Below are positions 52,488 to 60,965 of a stretch of 64,000 nucleotides of DNA, in pieces. Source of the DNA: Sulfurimonas sp. SAG-AH-194-C21. GTDB lineage: Bacteria > Campylobacterota > Campylobacteria > Campylobacterales > Sulfurimonadaceae. The number at the start of each line of letters is the position of its first letter. The stretch's first letter is position 1. The position numbers were made by a program, and so were the translations under genes. The stretch covers positions 1-64,000 of the forward strand of contig NZ_JAEMVC010000004.1 in the NCBI RefSeq assembly GCF_029215985.1, in the 5' to 3' direction. The notes below the pieces were generated by a model, which worked only from the letters and a program-made list of their open reading frames with translations, was not told where the DNA came from and did not search any database.

Positions 52488-52892
52488 CTACTCTTCTACT
52501 ATGTCAGCTAAAGTAAGGTCTTGTAAAAAAGAGTCTATTTTACCTTGGAGTTTATGTAAAAAAGGCCAGATAGAGCAGACACTTGCTTGTTCTGATGGAC
52601 AATTTTTCTCAGATGGAGCACACTCAAAAACAGCAGGTGCTTTTCCTTCAACGCAGGACATTACATCTAGCATACTTATGTCTTGTGTCTCTTTATCAAG
52701 AGCAAAACCACCTTTAGCACCTTTATAGGACTTTAAGATACCTGCTTTTGCGAGTGACTGTAAGATTTTAGCTAAGAAACTTTTAGGAATCGAGAGCTCA
52801 CGTGAAAGTGTTTCACTGTCCATTGGCTCTTTTGCAGATGATAGAAGTATTAAAGAGAGTATTGCATACTCACTTGCACGGGTAATTAGCAT
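52488..52892 (-). CDS. Rrf2-family regulator upstream of flhA
   Basis: This 134-aa winged-helix regulator has cysteines at 80, 91, 98 and 106. The last three (C-X6-C-X7-C) form an iron-sulfur-binding pattern close to IscR/NsrR spacing. It is co-oriented with flhA and divergent from rpsO, an arrangement also familiar from Campylobacter. Its ligand and targets are not clear. The palindrome AGTATACT at 52896-52903 lies 3 nt upstream of its start codon and could be an autoregulatory site. Confidence 0.8.
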   Translation of the reverse strand: MLITRASEYAILSLILLSSAKEPMDSETLSRELSIPKSFLAKILQSLAKAGILKSYKGAKGGFALDKETQDISMLDVMSCVEGKAPAVFECAPSEKNCPSEQASVCSIWPFLHKLQGKIDSFLQDLTLADIVEE

Positions 52893-52981
52893 GATAGTAT
52901 ACTTTATATATGAATTTAGGATTTATTATATCTAAAAAACTTAAAAAATATCAGTATCTATGTCTTTAAAGTTTATTTAGC

Positions 52982-52987
52982 TATAAT
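52982..52987 (+). promoter_or_regulatory. Putative -10 element of rpsO
   Basis: TATAAT, 64 nt before the rpsO start codon. Confidence 0.55.
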
Positions 52988-52998
52988 CCCAACTCAGC

Positions 52999-53018
52999 TT
53001 CACATTTATTTATGTGAA
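52999..53018 (+). promoter_or_regulatory. Hairpin in the rpsO leader
   Basis: TTCACAT-N6-ATGTGAA, a perfect 7-bp stem 32 nt before the ATG. S15 often represses its own mRNA through leader structure. Whether this simple hairpin does so is untested. Confidence 0.35.
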
Positions 53019-53050
53019 TGTTAGATTTATATACCCATCAGGAGGCTATT

Positions 53051-53326
53051 ATGGCTTTAGATTCGGCTAAAAAACAAGAAATTGTTACAAAATACGGACG
53101 TAATGACAACGACACTGGTTCTAGTGAAGTTCAAATTGCATTATTAACTACAAGAATTGCAGAGTTAACTGAGCACTTAAAGATTTTCAAAAAAGATCAT
53201 GCATCACGTTTAGGACTTCTTAAACTTGTTGGTAAACGTCGTCGTTTAATGAGATACTTCAAGCGTGTTAACAAAGAAGCATATCTTAACCTTGTAGAGT
53301 CTCTACAAATCCGTGATAACATCTAG
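53051..53326 (+). CDS. rpsO: Ribosomal protein S15
   Basis: The 91-aa small subunit protein has the S15 signature region ([16 protein letters not shown] near 23, [28 protein letters not shown] block near 45-70). The ATG at 53051 has AGGAGG at 53040-53045. The longer frame from 53018 adds an unlikely N-terminus. Confidence 0.96.
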   Translation: MALDSAKKQEIVTKYGRNDNDTGSSEVQIALLTTRIAELTEHLKIFKKDHASRLGLLKLVGKRRRLMRYFKRVNKEAYLNLVESLQIRDNI

Positions 53327-53342
53327 TTTCACACTTTTTCTA

Positions 53343-53372
53343 ACGCTTAAAACTACTTAAAGTTTTAAGCGT
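53343..53372 (+). terminator. Hairpin after rpsO
   Basis: ACGCTTAAAACT (53343-53354) and AGTTTTAAGCGT (53361-53372) form a perfect 12-bp stem with loop ACTTAA. No T-run follows (ATCCCCC), so termination may need Rho or be incomplete. Confidence 0.55.
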
Positions 53373-53517
53373 ATCCCCCAAGTAACAGTCATTTCTCACT
53401 ATTTGCCAATAAATAATAAAAATTCCTTAAATTTCACGATAAATACAACTAATTCAATTTTAATTTAGTTTACAAAGAGTACCATCATATCAATTGAATT
53501 TTATATGGAGGTTTATA

Positions 53518-53946
53518 ATGTCGACAAATGATAAAGATATTGGTACTGAAGGTCTAACATATTTAGATGATGGAGAAGTACTATACACTGATTTGTATCT
53601 TCTATCTGAGACTGATGAAAAGGGTATAGTAAGTTATGCTAGTGATTCTTTTTTAAAAGTTGCAAATATGAAGGAAAGTGATCTAATAGGTCAACCACAT
53701 AATGTTGTTAGACATCCAGATATGCCAAGAGCTGCTTTTAAATCACTTTGGGATGATGTTCAAACAAAAGGTTTTTGGACAGGTTATGTTAAAAACCAGC
53801 GTAAAGGCGGAGGATATTACTGGGTATATGCAACAGTACTCCGTTCAGTTGATAAAAGTGGAAATACAAAATATGTTTCAATACGAGTTAAACCTTCACG
53901 TGAAGATATTCAAAAAGCTGCTGAGCTTTATGCAACATTAGATTAA
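53518..53946 (+). CDS. PAS-domain protein, Aer/CetB-like energy-sensing partner
   Basis: The 142-aa soluble protein is essentially a single PAS domain. Family marks are IVSYASDSFLKVANM near residue 30, the Aer-type LIGQPHNVVRHPDMP near 55 and the FWTGYVKNQRKGGGYYW stretch near 85. In Campylobacter such a separate PAS protein (CetB) signals through a partner receptor (CetA). Here the next gene, 17 nt on, is a soluble receptor, suggesting a bipartite sensor. The ATG at 53518 has GGAGG upstream, while the longer frame begins 24 nt earlier. Confidence 0.85.
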   Translation: MSTNDKDIGTEGLTYLDDGEVLYTDLYLLSETDEKGIVSYASDSFLKVANMKESDLIGQPHNVVRHPDMPRAAFKSLWDDVQTKGFWTGYVKNQRKGGGYYWVYATVLRSVDKSGNTKYVSIRVKPSREDIQKAAELYATLD

Positions 53947-53963
53947 GATAAAAGGATTATAAA

Positions 53964-55853
53964 ATGGCATTAATGAAAAAAAATGGTTCGGGCTCATCTT
54001 CTGCAGTTGTATCTTCAGGTGGAGTCGATAAACGCAAGCAGAGAACATTAGCAAAACAACAACAAATTAGTGAGAGTATCGCTGGTGTTTCTATGAGTAT
54101 TTTAGAAAATGCTCAAGAGAGTGTAAGTGCAATCGAAGAGTTGAAATCTTCAATGGAACAGATAGCAACAGCTGCTGAAGAAAATAGTGGAGCAAGTGAG
54201 CAAGCACTTTCAAATGTGAAGAACATTAGTTCAAACATTGGTAAAATGACTACAACTATTAATGCAGTAACAGCATCAACGCTTTCTGCTGGTGAAAGTA
54301 TTATGTCAGCTGTTAGTAAAATCAATGTAAGTGTTGATAGAATGGGAAGTGCAGTAAATGTTGCAAAAGAGTCTTCTAAAAAAAGTGAAGAGCTCAAAGA
54401 ATCTTCACAAAATATTGGAAATGCAGTTGGCTTTATCGCAAAGATTGCTGATCAAACAAATTTACTTGCATTAAATGCAGCTATTGAAGCAAGTCGCGCA
54501 AAAGAGCATGGTAAAGGTTTTGCAGTTGTAGCTGATGAAACACGTGCTTTAGCGGGTGAGAGTGAGAAAAATGCTGAGTTTATTTCAGAACTAGTGAATA
54601 AAATTCAGACAAGTATTGATGCTATTATTAAAAGTATTGGTGCAACGACAGATATTATTTCTGGAAATGGTTCTAAGGGTAATGCCTTAGCTCTAAAGAT
54701 GGAAGAACTTACAAAAATTGCAGTTTACTCAGTAGAGGCTGCTAGAAGTATAGGTTCATATACAAGTCAGCTTGGTGATTTTATTGAAAAGATTAATACT
54801 GGTTCTGGTGATATAGCAAAAGCATCAGGTGAGATAGCACTTTCAGTTGAAAAAACGCTTAACTCTATAGAGGTTCAGTCTGATGCACTTGGACAAACTG
54901 AAGATGATATAAAAGAACTCTCAAACCTTGCAGAAGAGTTAAAATACTCAACTGATACTATGAAGTCTGCTGAAGATATTGCACTGAGTGCAGATACTAT
55001 TAGTGCTTCAATGGATGAGATTCAAAATGCACTTGAAGATGTAACAAGTTCACTCAACCAAATGGAAGAGTCATCTCAAAATACTAATCAGAGTGCGTTA
55101 AATAATAAAGAACTTGTTGAAGCAGGACTCTTAACAGCTAAAGATATTGATAAACTTATAGAAATCGCAAGAAGAAACTTTGACCTTTTAAAAGTATCGT
55201 TTAATGAGGTTAAATCATCGGTTGTTGAGATTAAAACATCATTTGGTGACTCAATAGAAGAAGGAAATACTGCAGGAACCGAGTTAAATATAATCGTTAA
55301 AGAGACAAAAAGTGTTGATAAAACAGTTGGAAATATCTCTAATTCTATCGTACAGTTAAATATGCTTGCTATTAGTGGTTCTATTGAAGCTGCTCGTGCT
55401 GGTGACTTTGGAAAAGGTTTTGCAGTTGTTTCAGCTGACATTAGAAACTTAGCAAAAGATTCTGAAAGTAATACTGAAAAAATTAATGATATCGTTGAGT
55501 CGATGAATTCTGAAATAGATACAGTTAAAACAGACTGGGGTGATTTACTACATTCTCAAGGTACAGAAGAGGGGAATATTGATTCTCTTGTTAATGATAT
55601 AACAGTTATTACAGATGTTCTTGTTGATTTACTAGATAAATATACAGGACTTAAAGCTGCAAATGATCAAAATCTAGAAGGTATGAATCAGGTGATGATT
55701 GGTATTAGTGAGATTCAAAAAGCAGTGGAACTCAGTGCTAAAAATGCAAGTGAATCACGTAAAGCAAGTGAGTTGATTATAGATACTGTGACACATATCG
55801 GTGAAGGTGTTGAAGAGTTAGCAGTTATGGCAGATGAGCTACAACAAGGTTAA
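53964..55853 (+). CDS. Cytoplasmic methyl-accepting chemotaxis protein with two signalling tips
   Basis: The 629-aa protein has no membrane segment and is almost wholly coiled coil. Two hairpin-tip motifs appear. [20 protein letters not shown] is near residue 163. A diverged second (QLNMLAISGSIEAARAGDFGKGF) lies near 463, each followed by the GFAVV(A/S)xxxRxLA block. The N-terminal 40 residues are Ser/Gly-rich and basic. It is expected to act with the PAS protein and CheA/CheW encoded here. Tandem signalling domains in one receptor are unusual. Confidence 0.85.
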   Translation: MALMKKNGSGSSSAVVSSGGVDKRKQRTLAKQQQISESIAGVSMSILENAQESVSAIEELKSSMEQIATAAEENSGASEQALSNVKNISSNIGKMTTTINAVTASTLSAGESIMSAVSKINVSVDRMGSAVNVAKESSKKSEELKESSQNIGNAVGFIAKIADQTNLLALNAAIEASRAKEHGKGFAVVADETRALAGESEKNAEFISELVNKIQTSIDAIIKSIGATTDIISGNGSKGNALALKMEELTKIAVYSVEAARSIGSYTSQLGDFIEKINTGSGDIAKASGEIALSVEKTLNSIEVQSDALGQTEDDIKELSNLAEELKYSTDTMKSAEDIALSADTISASMDEIQNALEDVTSSLNQMEESSQNTNQSALNNKELVEAGLLTAKDIDKLIEIARRNFDLLKVSFNEVKSSVVEIKTSFGDSIEEGNTAGTELNIIVKETKSVDKTVGNISNSIVQLNMLAISGSIEAARAGDFGKGFAVVSADIRNLAKDSESNTEKINDIVESMNSEIDTVKTDWGDLLHSQGTEEGNIDSLVNDITVITDVLVDLLDKYTGLKAANDQNLEGMNQVMIGISEIQKAVELSAKNASESRKASELIIDTVTHIGEGVEELAVMADELQQG

Positions 55854-55868
55854 AAATAGGTGCAAATT

Positions 55869-57236
55869 ATGCAAATTGAAGAGATTCTAATCATTAAAAA
55901 TGCTCAAGAAAGTTATGCTATCTCAACTGATGACATTAACCAAATTTCTAGAGTTCCAGAACTGATGCCTTTACCTTTACGTCCCTATGGTACGAGAGGT
56001 TTATGCTCAGTAGGTGGAAATATAGTCTCAATGGTTGACATGAATCAACTGCTTAATATTGAAGAAGTTGATATTAAGGATCATAAAAGTAGAGTCATAA
56101 GTTTAAATGAAAACCTCTCATCAAACACACTACTTGTAAGTGATGTATACAATACAGTAGAAATAGACCAAAGTAGAATTGAATACATAAGTAAAGAAGA
56201 TGATCCTGTTATCGCGATATATAAGTATGAGAAGAGTCTTGTGCAAGTACTTTCTTTGGAAAAGTTGTTTTCTAAAATGAATAAGGTCTCTATAGAAGTA
56301 GAGGAAATCGCATCAGGTAAGATAAAAGATACGTTAAAAACAGAAGAACCGAGTAATCGCTTTCTTATTTTTTCGATGGGAAATGAGCAGTATGCTTTAG
56401 AAATTGACTATTTACAAGAGATTATATTAGCTGATAATGATTATACGGATGTGGCCGGTAGTGATGATGACTTATTAGGGCTTATAACACTTAGAGATAA
56501 GCTACTTATGGTAATAGACTTACGAATTTACTATGGGTTTAAACCTCAAGAGAATGATGCTAATAGAATCCTTGTTATTTCTTATAATAATAAAAAAATT
56601 GGTTTATGTATAGATGCTATTGTTGATATTAAAAGTTTTTATAAAAAAGATATAGAGTACCTAAGTGATACATTTGATGGTAATAAAATAGCGGGTGTAA
56701 TTCATGATGAAGAGAGTATTATTTCATTTTTTAATGACAAACTACTCAATGAAATTTTGACTAAAAATGATACCTTTATAGAATCATCAACTAAAAATGA
56801 TGATGATGATGATGATGATGAAAATTTTGCAATGGAAGCCATTGTGTTTAAATTGGCCTCAAAAGAGTATGCATTTGATGTACAAAGTGTTGATGAAATT
56901 ATCGATATTGTAGACTCTACTAATGTTGCGTTTACAGACCGTGCCATTGATGGTATTATAAATATTCGTGGGCAAATTGTTACAATGCTTTCTCTGTTTA
57001 GTAAGTTAAACATTGATACATATGTCAATGAAGAGTCTAAGATTATTGTCTGTAATATTGCAGATAATAGAATAGGATTTGTTGTTGATAGTGTAAGTGA
57101 CATACTTATCATAAAAGAAGAAGATATTCGTAAGGAAGATGATCAATACTTTAGTGGTGTGCTCTCTTTAGATGCGGGAGAGAGACTGGTACTACTTATG
57201 GATATAGAAAAAATCGTAACTAAGGAACTAACATAA
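55869..57236 (+). CDS. Triple-CheW-domain coupling protein
   Basis: The 455-aa protein contains three CheW-like domains, about residues 1-145, 153-300 and 318-452. Each shows the CheW pattern with ISRVPELMPLP and RGLCSVGG, YLQEIILADN and GLITLRDK, and VDEIIDIVDS and DGIINIRGQIV. Between the second and third is a run of seven Asp (GAT repeat, 56799-56819). CheW couples receptors to CheA; three domains could bridge more than one array contact. Start ATG 55869 has AGG at 55858-55860. It overlaps cheB by one base (TAATG). Confidence 0.87.
   Translation: MQIEEILIIKNAQESYAISTDDINQISRVPELMPLPLRPYGTRGLCSVGGNIVSMVDMNQLLNIEEVDIKDHKSRVISLNENLSSNTLLVSDVYNTVEIDQSRIEYISKEDDPVIAIYKYEKSLVQVLSLEKLFSKMNKVSIEVEEIASGKIKDTLKTEEPSNRFLIFSMGNEQYALEIDYLQEIILADNDYTDVAGSDDDLLGLITLRDKLLMVIDLRIYYGFKPQENDANRILVISYNNKKIGLCIDAIVDIKSFYKKDIEYLSDTFDGNKIAGVIHDEESIISFFNDKLLNEILTKNDTFIESSTKNDDDDDDDENFAMEAIVFKLASKEYAFDVQSVDEIIDIVDSTNVAFTDRAIDGIINIRGQIVTMLSLFSKLNIDTYVNEESKIIVCNIADNRIGFVVDSVSDILIIKEEDIRKEDDQYFSGVLSLDAGERLVLLMDIEKIVTKELT
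56799..56819 (+). repeat. In-frame (GAT)7 microsatellite in the triple-CheW gene
   Basis: Seven GAT codons encode a poly-Asp linker. Length changes would alter the linker without shifting the frame. Confidence 0.85.
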
Positions 57237-58306
57237 TGGGAAAAAGCATATTAATTGTTGATGACTCAGCACTTGTTCGAAAACAACTCAGTGAGATGAT
57301 AGAGACACTCGGATTTGAGATTGAATTTGCAAAAAATGGAAAAGAAGCTGTAGATAAGGCAACATCTCACCAATATGATGTGATTACTATGGATATAAAT
57401 ATGCCAATTATGGATGGTATCGAGGCTGTAAGTCAAATAATGCAAGCACAGCCGACACCTATTCTTATGGTAAGCTCTTTAACAACAGAAGATGCAACTA
57501 TTACTATGGATGCACTTGATCTTGGTGCAATAGATTACATAGCTAAACCAGGGACTATGAATGTTGGGAAAAATGAAAATCGTGAAGAGATTTTAAGTAA
57601 AGTAAGTTCTTTAAGTCGTATATCTACAAGACGATTAAAGCGTCAAATGTCAAGACCACCAGTAAGAGAACGCCGTCGAACACAATCTTCAAGTGCAGAG
57701 ACAAAGGTTTTAGAAGCGAGAACATCTAAAGAGATAGAAAAAGTAGTGCTTATCGGTTCATCTACAGGTGGACCAGGTCTGATAGAGCAGATATGCTCTT
57801 CTTTACCTGTAAACTTTAAACATCCTGTTTGTATAGTACAGCATATGCCTGAGCAGTTTACTGCTGCATTTGCACAGCGTTTAGATAGAGCTGCGATACT
57901 TCCTGTTTTAGAATCAAAACAAAATATGGAACTTTTACCTGGGCATATTTATGTTGCTCGAGGTGGTGTTCATATGCATTTTGCAAAAAAAGTTTCAGGC
58001 AAGATAGTTATACGAGAAGAAAAAGACAAAGGTGCAAGTTTTTTTCAACCAAGTGTAAATGAGATGATGAATAGCGCTGCAGAAGTTTTTGAGTGTAAAA
58101 ACCTTGTTGGAGTTATACTTACTGGTATTGGTGATGATGGTGCTGATGCAATGGTAAGAATAAAAAAAGATGGTGCATACACCATAGCTGAGAGTGAAGA
58201 GAGTGCAACTGTATATGGTATGCCAAAAGAGGCTTATGATAGAGGTGGTGTTTCTGAGCAACTTAGCTTTAAAGATATACTTAAAAAAGTATCTACATTA
58301 AGATAA
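57236..58306 (+). CDS. cheB: CheB protein-glutamate methylesterase
   Basis: The 356-aa protein has an N-terminal receiver with acidic pair DD (about 9-10) and phospho-Asp in TMDINMP, and Lys in IAKPG. The C-terminal esterase has catalytic Ser in GSSTGG near 175, His in VQHMP and Asp in GDDGADAM. It demethylates receptors. It shares one base with the triple-CheW gene. Confidence 0.95.
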   Translation: MGKSILIVDDSALVRKQLSEMIETLGFEIEFAKNGKEAVDKATSHQYDVITMDINMPIMDGIEAVSQIMQAQPTPILMVSSLTTEDATITMDALDLGAIDYIAKPGTMNVGKNENREEILSKVSSLSRISTRRLKRQMSRPPVRERRRTQSSSAETKVLEARTSKEIEKVVLIGSSTGGPGLIEQICSSLPVNFKHPVCIVQHMPEQFTAAFAQRLDRAAILPVLESKQNMELLPGHIYVARGGVHMHFAKKVSGKIVIREEKDKGASFFQPSVNEMMNSAAEVFECKNLVGVILTGIGDDGADAMVRIKKDGAYTIAESEESATVYGMPKEAYDRGGVSEQLSFKDILKKVSTLR

Positions 58307-58322
58307 TGATGGAGGTGAGACA

Positions 58323-58946
58323 ATGGCATTAGTTAAAAAACATGTAAAACAAGTTGTAGAAGAGTTAGTAACATATACAAATTTAGATGATGCTACAGAA
58401 GCTTTTAATGCAACTGATGATGATTCAGAGAAAGATTATATAATTGATGAAATTGTAAAGTTTCATGCTGGTGGAGAGTTTTTAATTGATTATATTCATC
58501 AAGTAGATGCACATAGACCTGTTTCAACAAAAATTGCTTCTGCAATTTCTTCTATGGATCCAGATGAAGCACCTATTGAAAAAATAATGGAACTACTGAA
58601 GCTTGAAAATGCATATATAAGAAACCTTGGTATCTCAATGTTGAGAGATTTCGGTGATTCTATTAAGTATTATATTGTGAAGTTTTTAATAGGTGATGAT
58701 AGAGATTTAAGAATCTTTGCTATTAATGTTTTAGGTGATGTGAGTTTTAGTGAATCAAGAGAGATGTTGTTAGAACTACTTGAGACTGAAGAAGATATAA
58801 ATGTGGCTATGACAGCAGTAGATTACATGGGTGAGATTGGTGAAGTTAAGGACATTCCTCTTTTAGAGTCTTTAAAGACACGTTTTAAAGATGAAGTTTA
58901 TGTAGAGTTCGCCGTTGATGGTGCAGTTACAATGATAAAAGGATAA
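58323..58946 (+). CDS. HEAT-repeat-like protein in the chemosensory operon
   Basis: The 207-aa helical protein has repeating units of about 30 residues with the pattern LGIxMLRDFG...FLIGDDRDLRIFAINVLGDV...LLExLETEEDINVAMTAVDYMGEIGE, typical of HEAT or PBS-lyase repeats. Such scaffolds bind other proteins. It lies between cheB and cheR with short gaps (16 and 5 nt), so it is likely to be part of the pathway, but its partner is unknown. GGAGG precedes the ATG. Confidence 0.78.
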   Translation: MALVKKHVKQVVEELVTYTNLDDATEAFNATDDDSEKDYIIDEIVKFHAGGEFLIDYIHQVDAHRPVSTKIASAISSMDPDEAPIEKIMELLKLENAYIRNLGISMLRDFGDSIKYYIVKFLIGDDRDLRIFAINVLGDVSFSESREMLLELLETEEDINVAMTAVDYMGEIGEVKDIPLLESLKTRFKDEVYVEFAVDGAVTMIKG

Positions 58947-58951
58947 AAAGT

Positions 58952-59782
58952 ATGGCTTACTTGTTATCTAAAGAAAATTTTACCAAAATGGGTGAGTTTA
59001 TTTATAGAAAAAGTGGTATCCACTTAGAAATGAGTAAACACTACGATAAGTTGGCAAAATTTATTGACAGTAGAGCACTTGAACTTGGACTTGAAAACTT
59101 TAGAAAGTATTTTTTTAAGCTGCGTTTTGAAGATAAAGAAGGTTTAGAGTTTCAAGAACTTATGAACGCTATTACGGTAAATGAGACATACTTTTTTAGA
59201 GAAAAAGATCAGTTTGAAGTTCTTGTAAATAAAATTTTACCAGAGTTACATGCAAAATTACCAGCTTCGAAACCCTTGAGAATTTTATCTTCTCCTTGTT
59301 CAACAGGTGAAGAGCCGTATTCTATTATTCTTCATATTGTTGAAGAAGGAAAGGTAGTCGAAGAGAGAGATATTGAAGTTGTTGGTATTGATATTGATTC
59401 TACTGTTATTAAAAAAGCACAGATTGCTAAGTATAGTGACAGGTCAATTCATGCAATACCTAAAGATATTCTTGCCAAGTGGTTTAAAAAGAGAGCACTT
59501 GGTTACGAACTGGGTGAAGACTTACAGGGGAGTGTTGATTTTCAAGTTGTTAATATATTTGACAAAGCGCAAATGCGTAAACTTGGAAAGTTTGATATTA
59601 TTTTTTCAAGAAATATGCTTATCTATTTTGATGATGCATCAAGAAAAGAAGTTGCAATGACATTTTATGACATGCTCAATCCAGGTGGTTATGTCCTTTT
59701 AGGACATGCTGAATATATGAGTCGAATTGTTTCGGTATTTAATGCCAAAAAGATCGACAGTACTTTAATATATCAAAAATAA
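58952..59782 (+). CDS. cheR: CheR chemoreceptor methyltransferase
   Basis: The 276-aa SAM-dependent enzyme has the N-terminal helical domain ending in VNETYFFREKDQF (near 85) and the SAM-binding SSPCSTGEEPYS near 110, followed by the FSRNMLIYFD motif near 220. It methylates receptor Glu residues and balances CheB. No C-terminal pentapeptide-binding extension is obvious. Confidence 0.94.
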   Translation: MAYLLSKENFTKMGEFIYRKSGIHLEMSKHYDKLAKFIDSRALELGLENFRKYFFKLRFEDKEGLEFQELMNAITVNETYFFREKDQFEVLVNKILPELHAKLPASKPLRILSSPCSTGEEPYSIILHIVEEGKVVEERDIEVVGIDIDSTVIKKAQIAKYSDRSIHAIPKDILAKWFKKRALGYELGEDLQGSVDFQVVNIFDKAQMRKLGKFDIIFSRNMLIYFDDASRKEVAMTFYDMLNPGGYVLLGHAEYMSRIVSVFNAKKIDSTLIYQK

Positions 59783-59803
59783 TTTAATAAAAAGGAAAAA
59801 ATA

Positions 59804-60178
59804 ATGCCATTAGTAATATTTGTAGATGATAGTGAGACCGCTTTAGCGTCAACGAGAATGGTTACCAACTCAATGCCTATAGAGGTAAAACAGTATACAG
59901 AAGCTCAAGTTGCCCTCGCTGAGATAAAAGCAGGAATGACTCCAGATTTAATTATAACAGACTTAAATATGCCTGTAATGAATGGTTTTGAGTTTTTAAA
60001 AGAGTTACGAGCAGTGCCGGCAACGAAAAGAACACCCACATTGATGCTAACAACTGAAACAAAACCAGAATTAAAACAACAGGGTAAAGCACTTGGTCTT
60101 ACAGGCTGGATAGTAAAACCATTTAATCCAGCACAGCTTAAACAAGCTATATCTAGAGTACTGCGTTTACCTGCATAA
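59804..60178 (+). CDS. Single-domain response regulator (CheY-like), first copy
   Basis: The 124-aa receiver has the acidic pair DD near 8-9, phospho-Asp53 in ITDLNMP, Thr in MLTTE and Lys in IVKPFNP, so it is phosphorylatable. It may be a CheA target or phosphate sink. It lies just before the CheZ-like gene. Confidence 0.88.
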   Translation: MPLVIFVDDSETALASTRMVTNSMPIEVKQYTEAQVALAEIKAGMTPDLIITDLNMPVMNGFEFLKELRAVPATKRTPTLMLTTETKPELKQQGKALGLTGWIVKPFNPAQLKQAISRVLRLPA

Positions 60179-60188
60179 GGGATATAAG

Positions 60189-60581
60189 ATGATGATGCTT
60201 GAATCGATAGATGAATTACTGAGTCATATTAAAGATGTGCAGCTGGATGTTATAGAGTTGTCTAGTGAATCTTTAATGAAAATGAGTGCTTTTATGGAAA
60301 AGAATGGACTTGAAATTGATGAAGATATTTCGACTGCTCTTCAGTACCAAGATATTATAACGCAGCAGTTAAATGCAACTATTGAAGCTATTGAGAGTAT
60401 GAAGCAGAGCATTGATATGTTTTCGCATGCTTTTAAAAGCGATGAGGGTTTAGCACAGCAGAGTATTGTGAAATTGCAAGAAAAGTTACAAGTGACGCTT
60501 AAAGAAGCAAAAGAGAAGAAAAGTAGATTTTCTGGTAAACACTCAGCAGAACATGCTGATGATGAAATAGAATTTTTTTAG
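60189..60581 (+). CDS. Short CheZ-like phosphatase
   Basis: The 130-aa helical protein retains the CheZ catalytic pattern at ALQYQDIITQQL, with Asp55 and Gln59 in the D-X3-Q spacing of E. coli CheZ (D143, Q147). The C-terminal DDEIEFF resembles the acidic-aromatic CheY-docking tail of CheZ. It is about 60 percent of the usual length and lacks much of the long hairpin. The position between two cheY genes supports the role of dephosphorylating CheY-P. The assignment rests on these motifs. Confidence 0.7.
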   Translation: MMMLESIDELLSHIKDVQLDVIELSSESLMKMSAFMEKNGLEIDEDISTALQYQDIITQQLNATIEAIESMKQSIDMFSHAFKSDEGLAQQSIVKLQEKLQVTLKEAKEKKSRFSGKHSAEHADDEIEFF

Positions 60582-60587
60582 GAGAAT

Positions 60588-60956
60588 ATGATGTCAACAA
60601 TAATGGTTGTAGATGATTCAAAAACGGTAAGAAACTATCATAGTGCTATACTCAAGTCAATGGGTATGGAAATAGTAGAAGCTGAAAATGGCATGGAAGC
60701 ACTTGAAAAAAGTTTAGGTGCCCAGATAGACTTGTATCTCGTTGATGTAAATATGCCAATTATGGACGGATATTCTTTTATAAAAGATTTACGCAAACAA
60801 GAAGAACATAAGAATGTACCTGTGATTATGGTTACTACTCAAGCTAAAGAAGAAGATAAGATAAATGCTTACAAAGTTGGAGCAAATCTTTTTGAAACTA
60901 AACCTATAAAACCTGACCAACTTCAAGCATATATAGATATTTTAGTAAAGAAATAG
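60588..60956 (+). CDS. cheY: CheY-like response regulator, second copy
   Basis: The 122-aa receiver has DD near 9-10, phospho-Asp53 in LVDVNMP, Thr in MVTTQ and Lys in FETKPIKP. It is the nearest regulator to cheA and a good candidate for the output protein. A second possible start is the ATG three bases downstream. Confidence 0.88.
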   Translation: MMSTIMVVDDSKTVRNYHSAILKSMGMEIVEAENGMEALEKSLGAQIDLYLVDVNMPIMDGYSFIKDLRKQEEHKNVPVIMVTTQAKEEDKINAYKVGANLFETKPIKPDQLQAYIDILVKK

Positions 60957-60965
60957 GAGAACATT

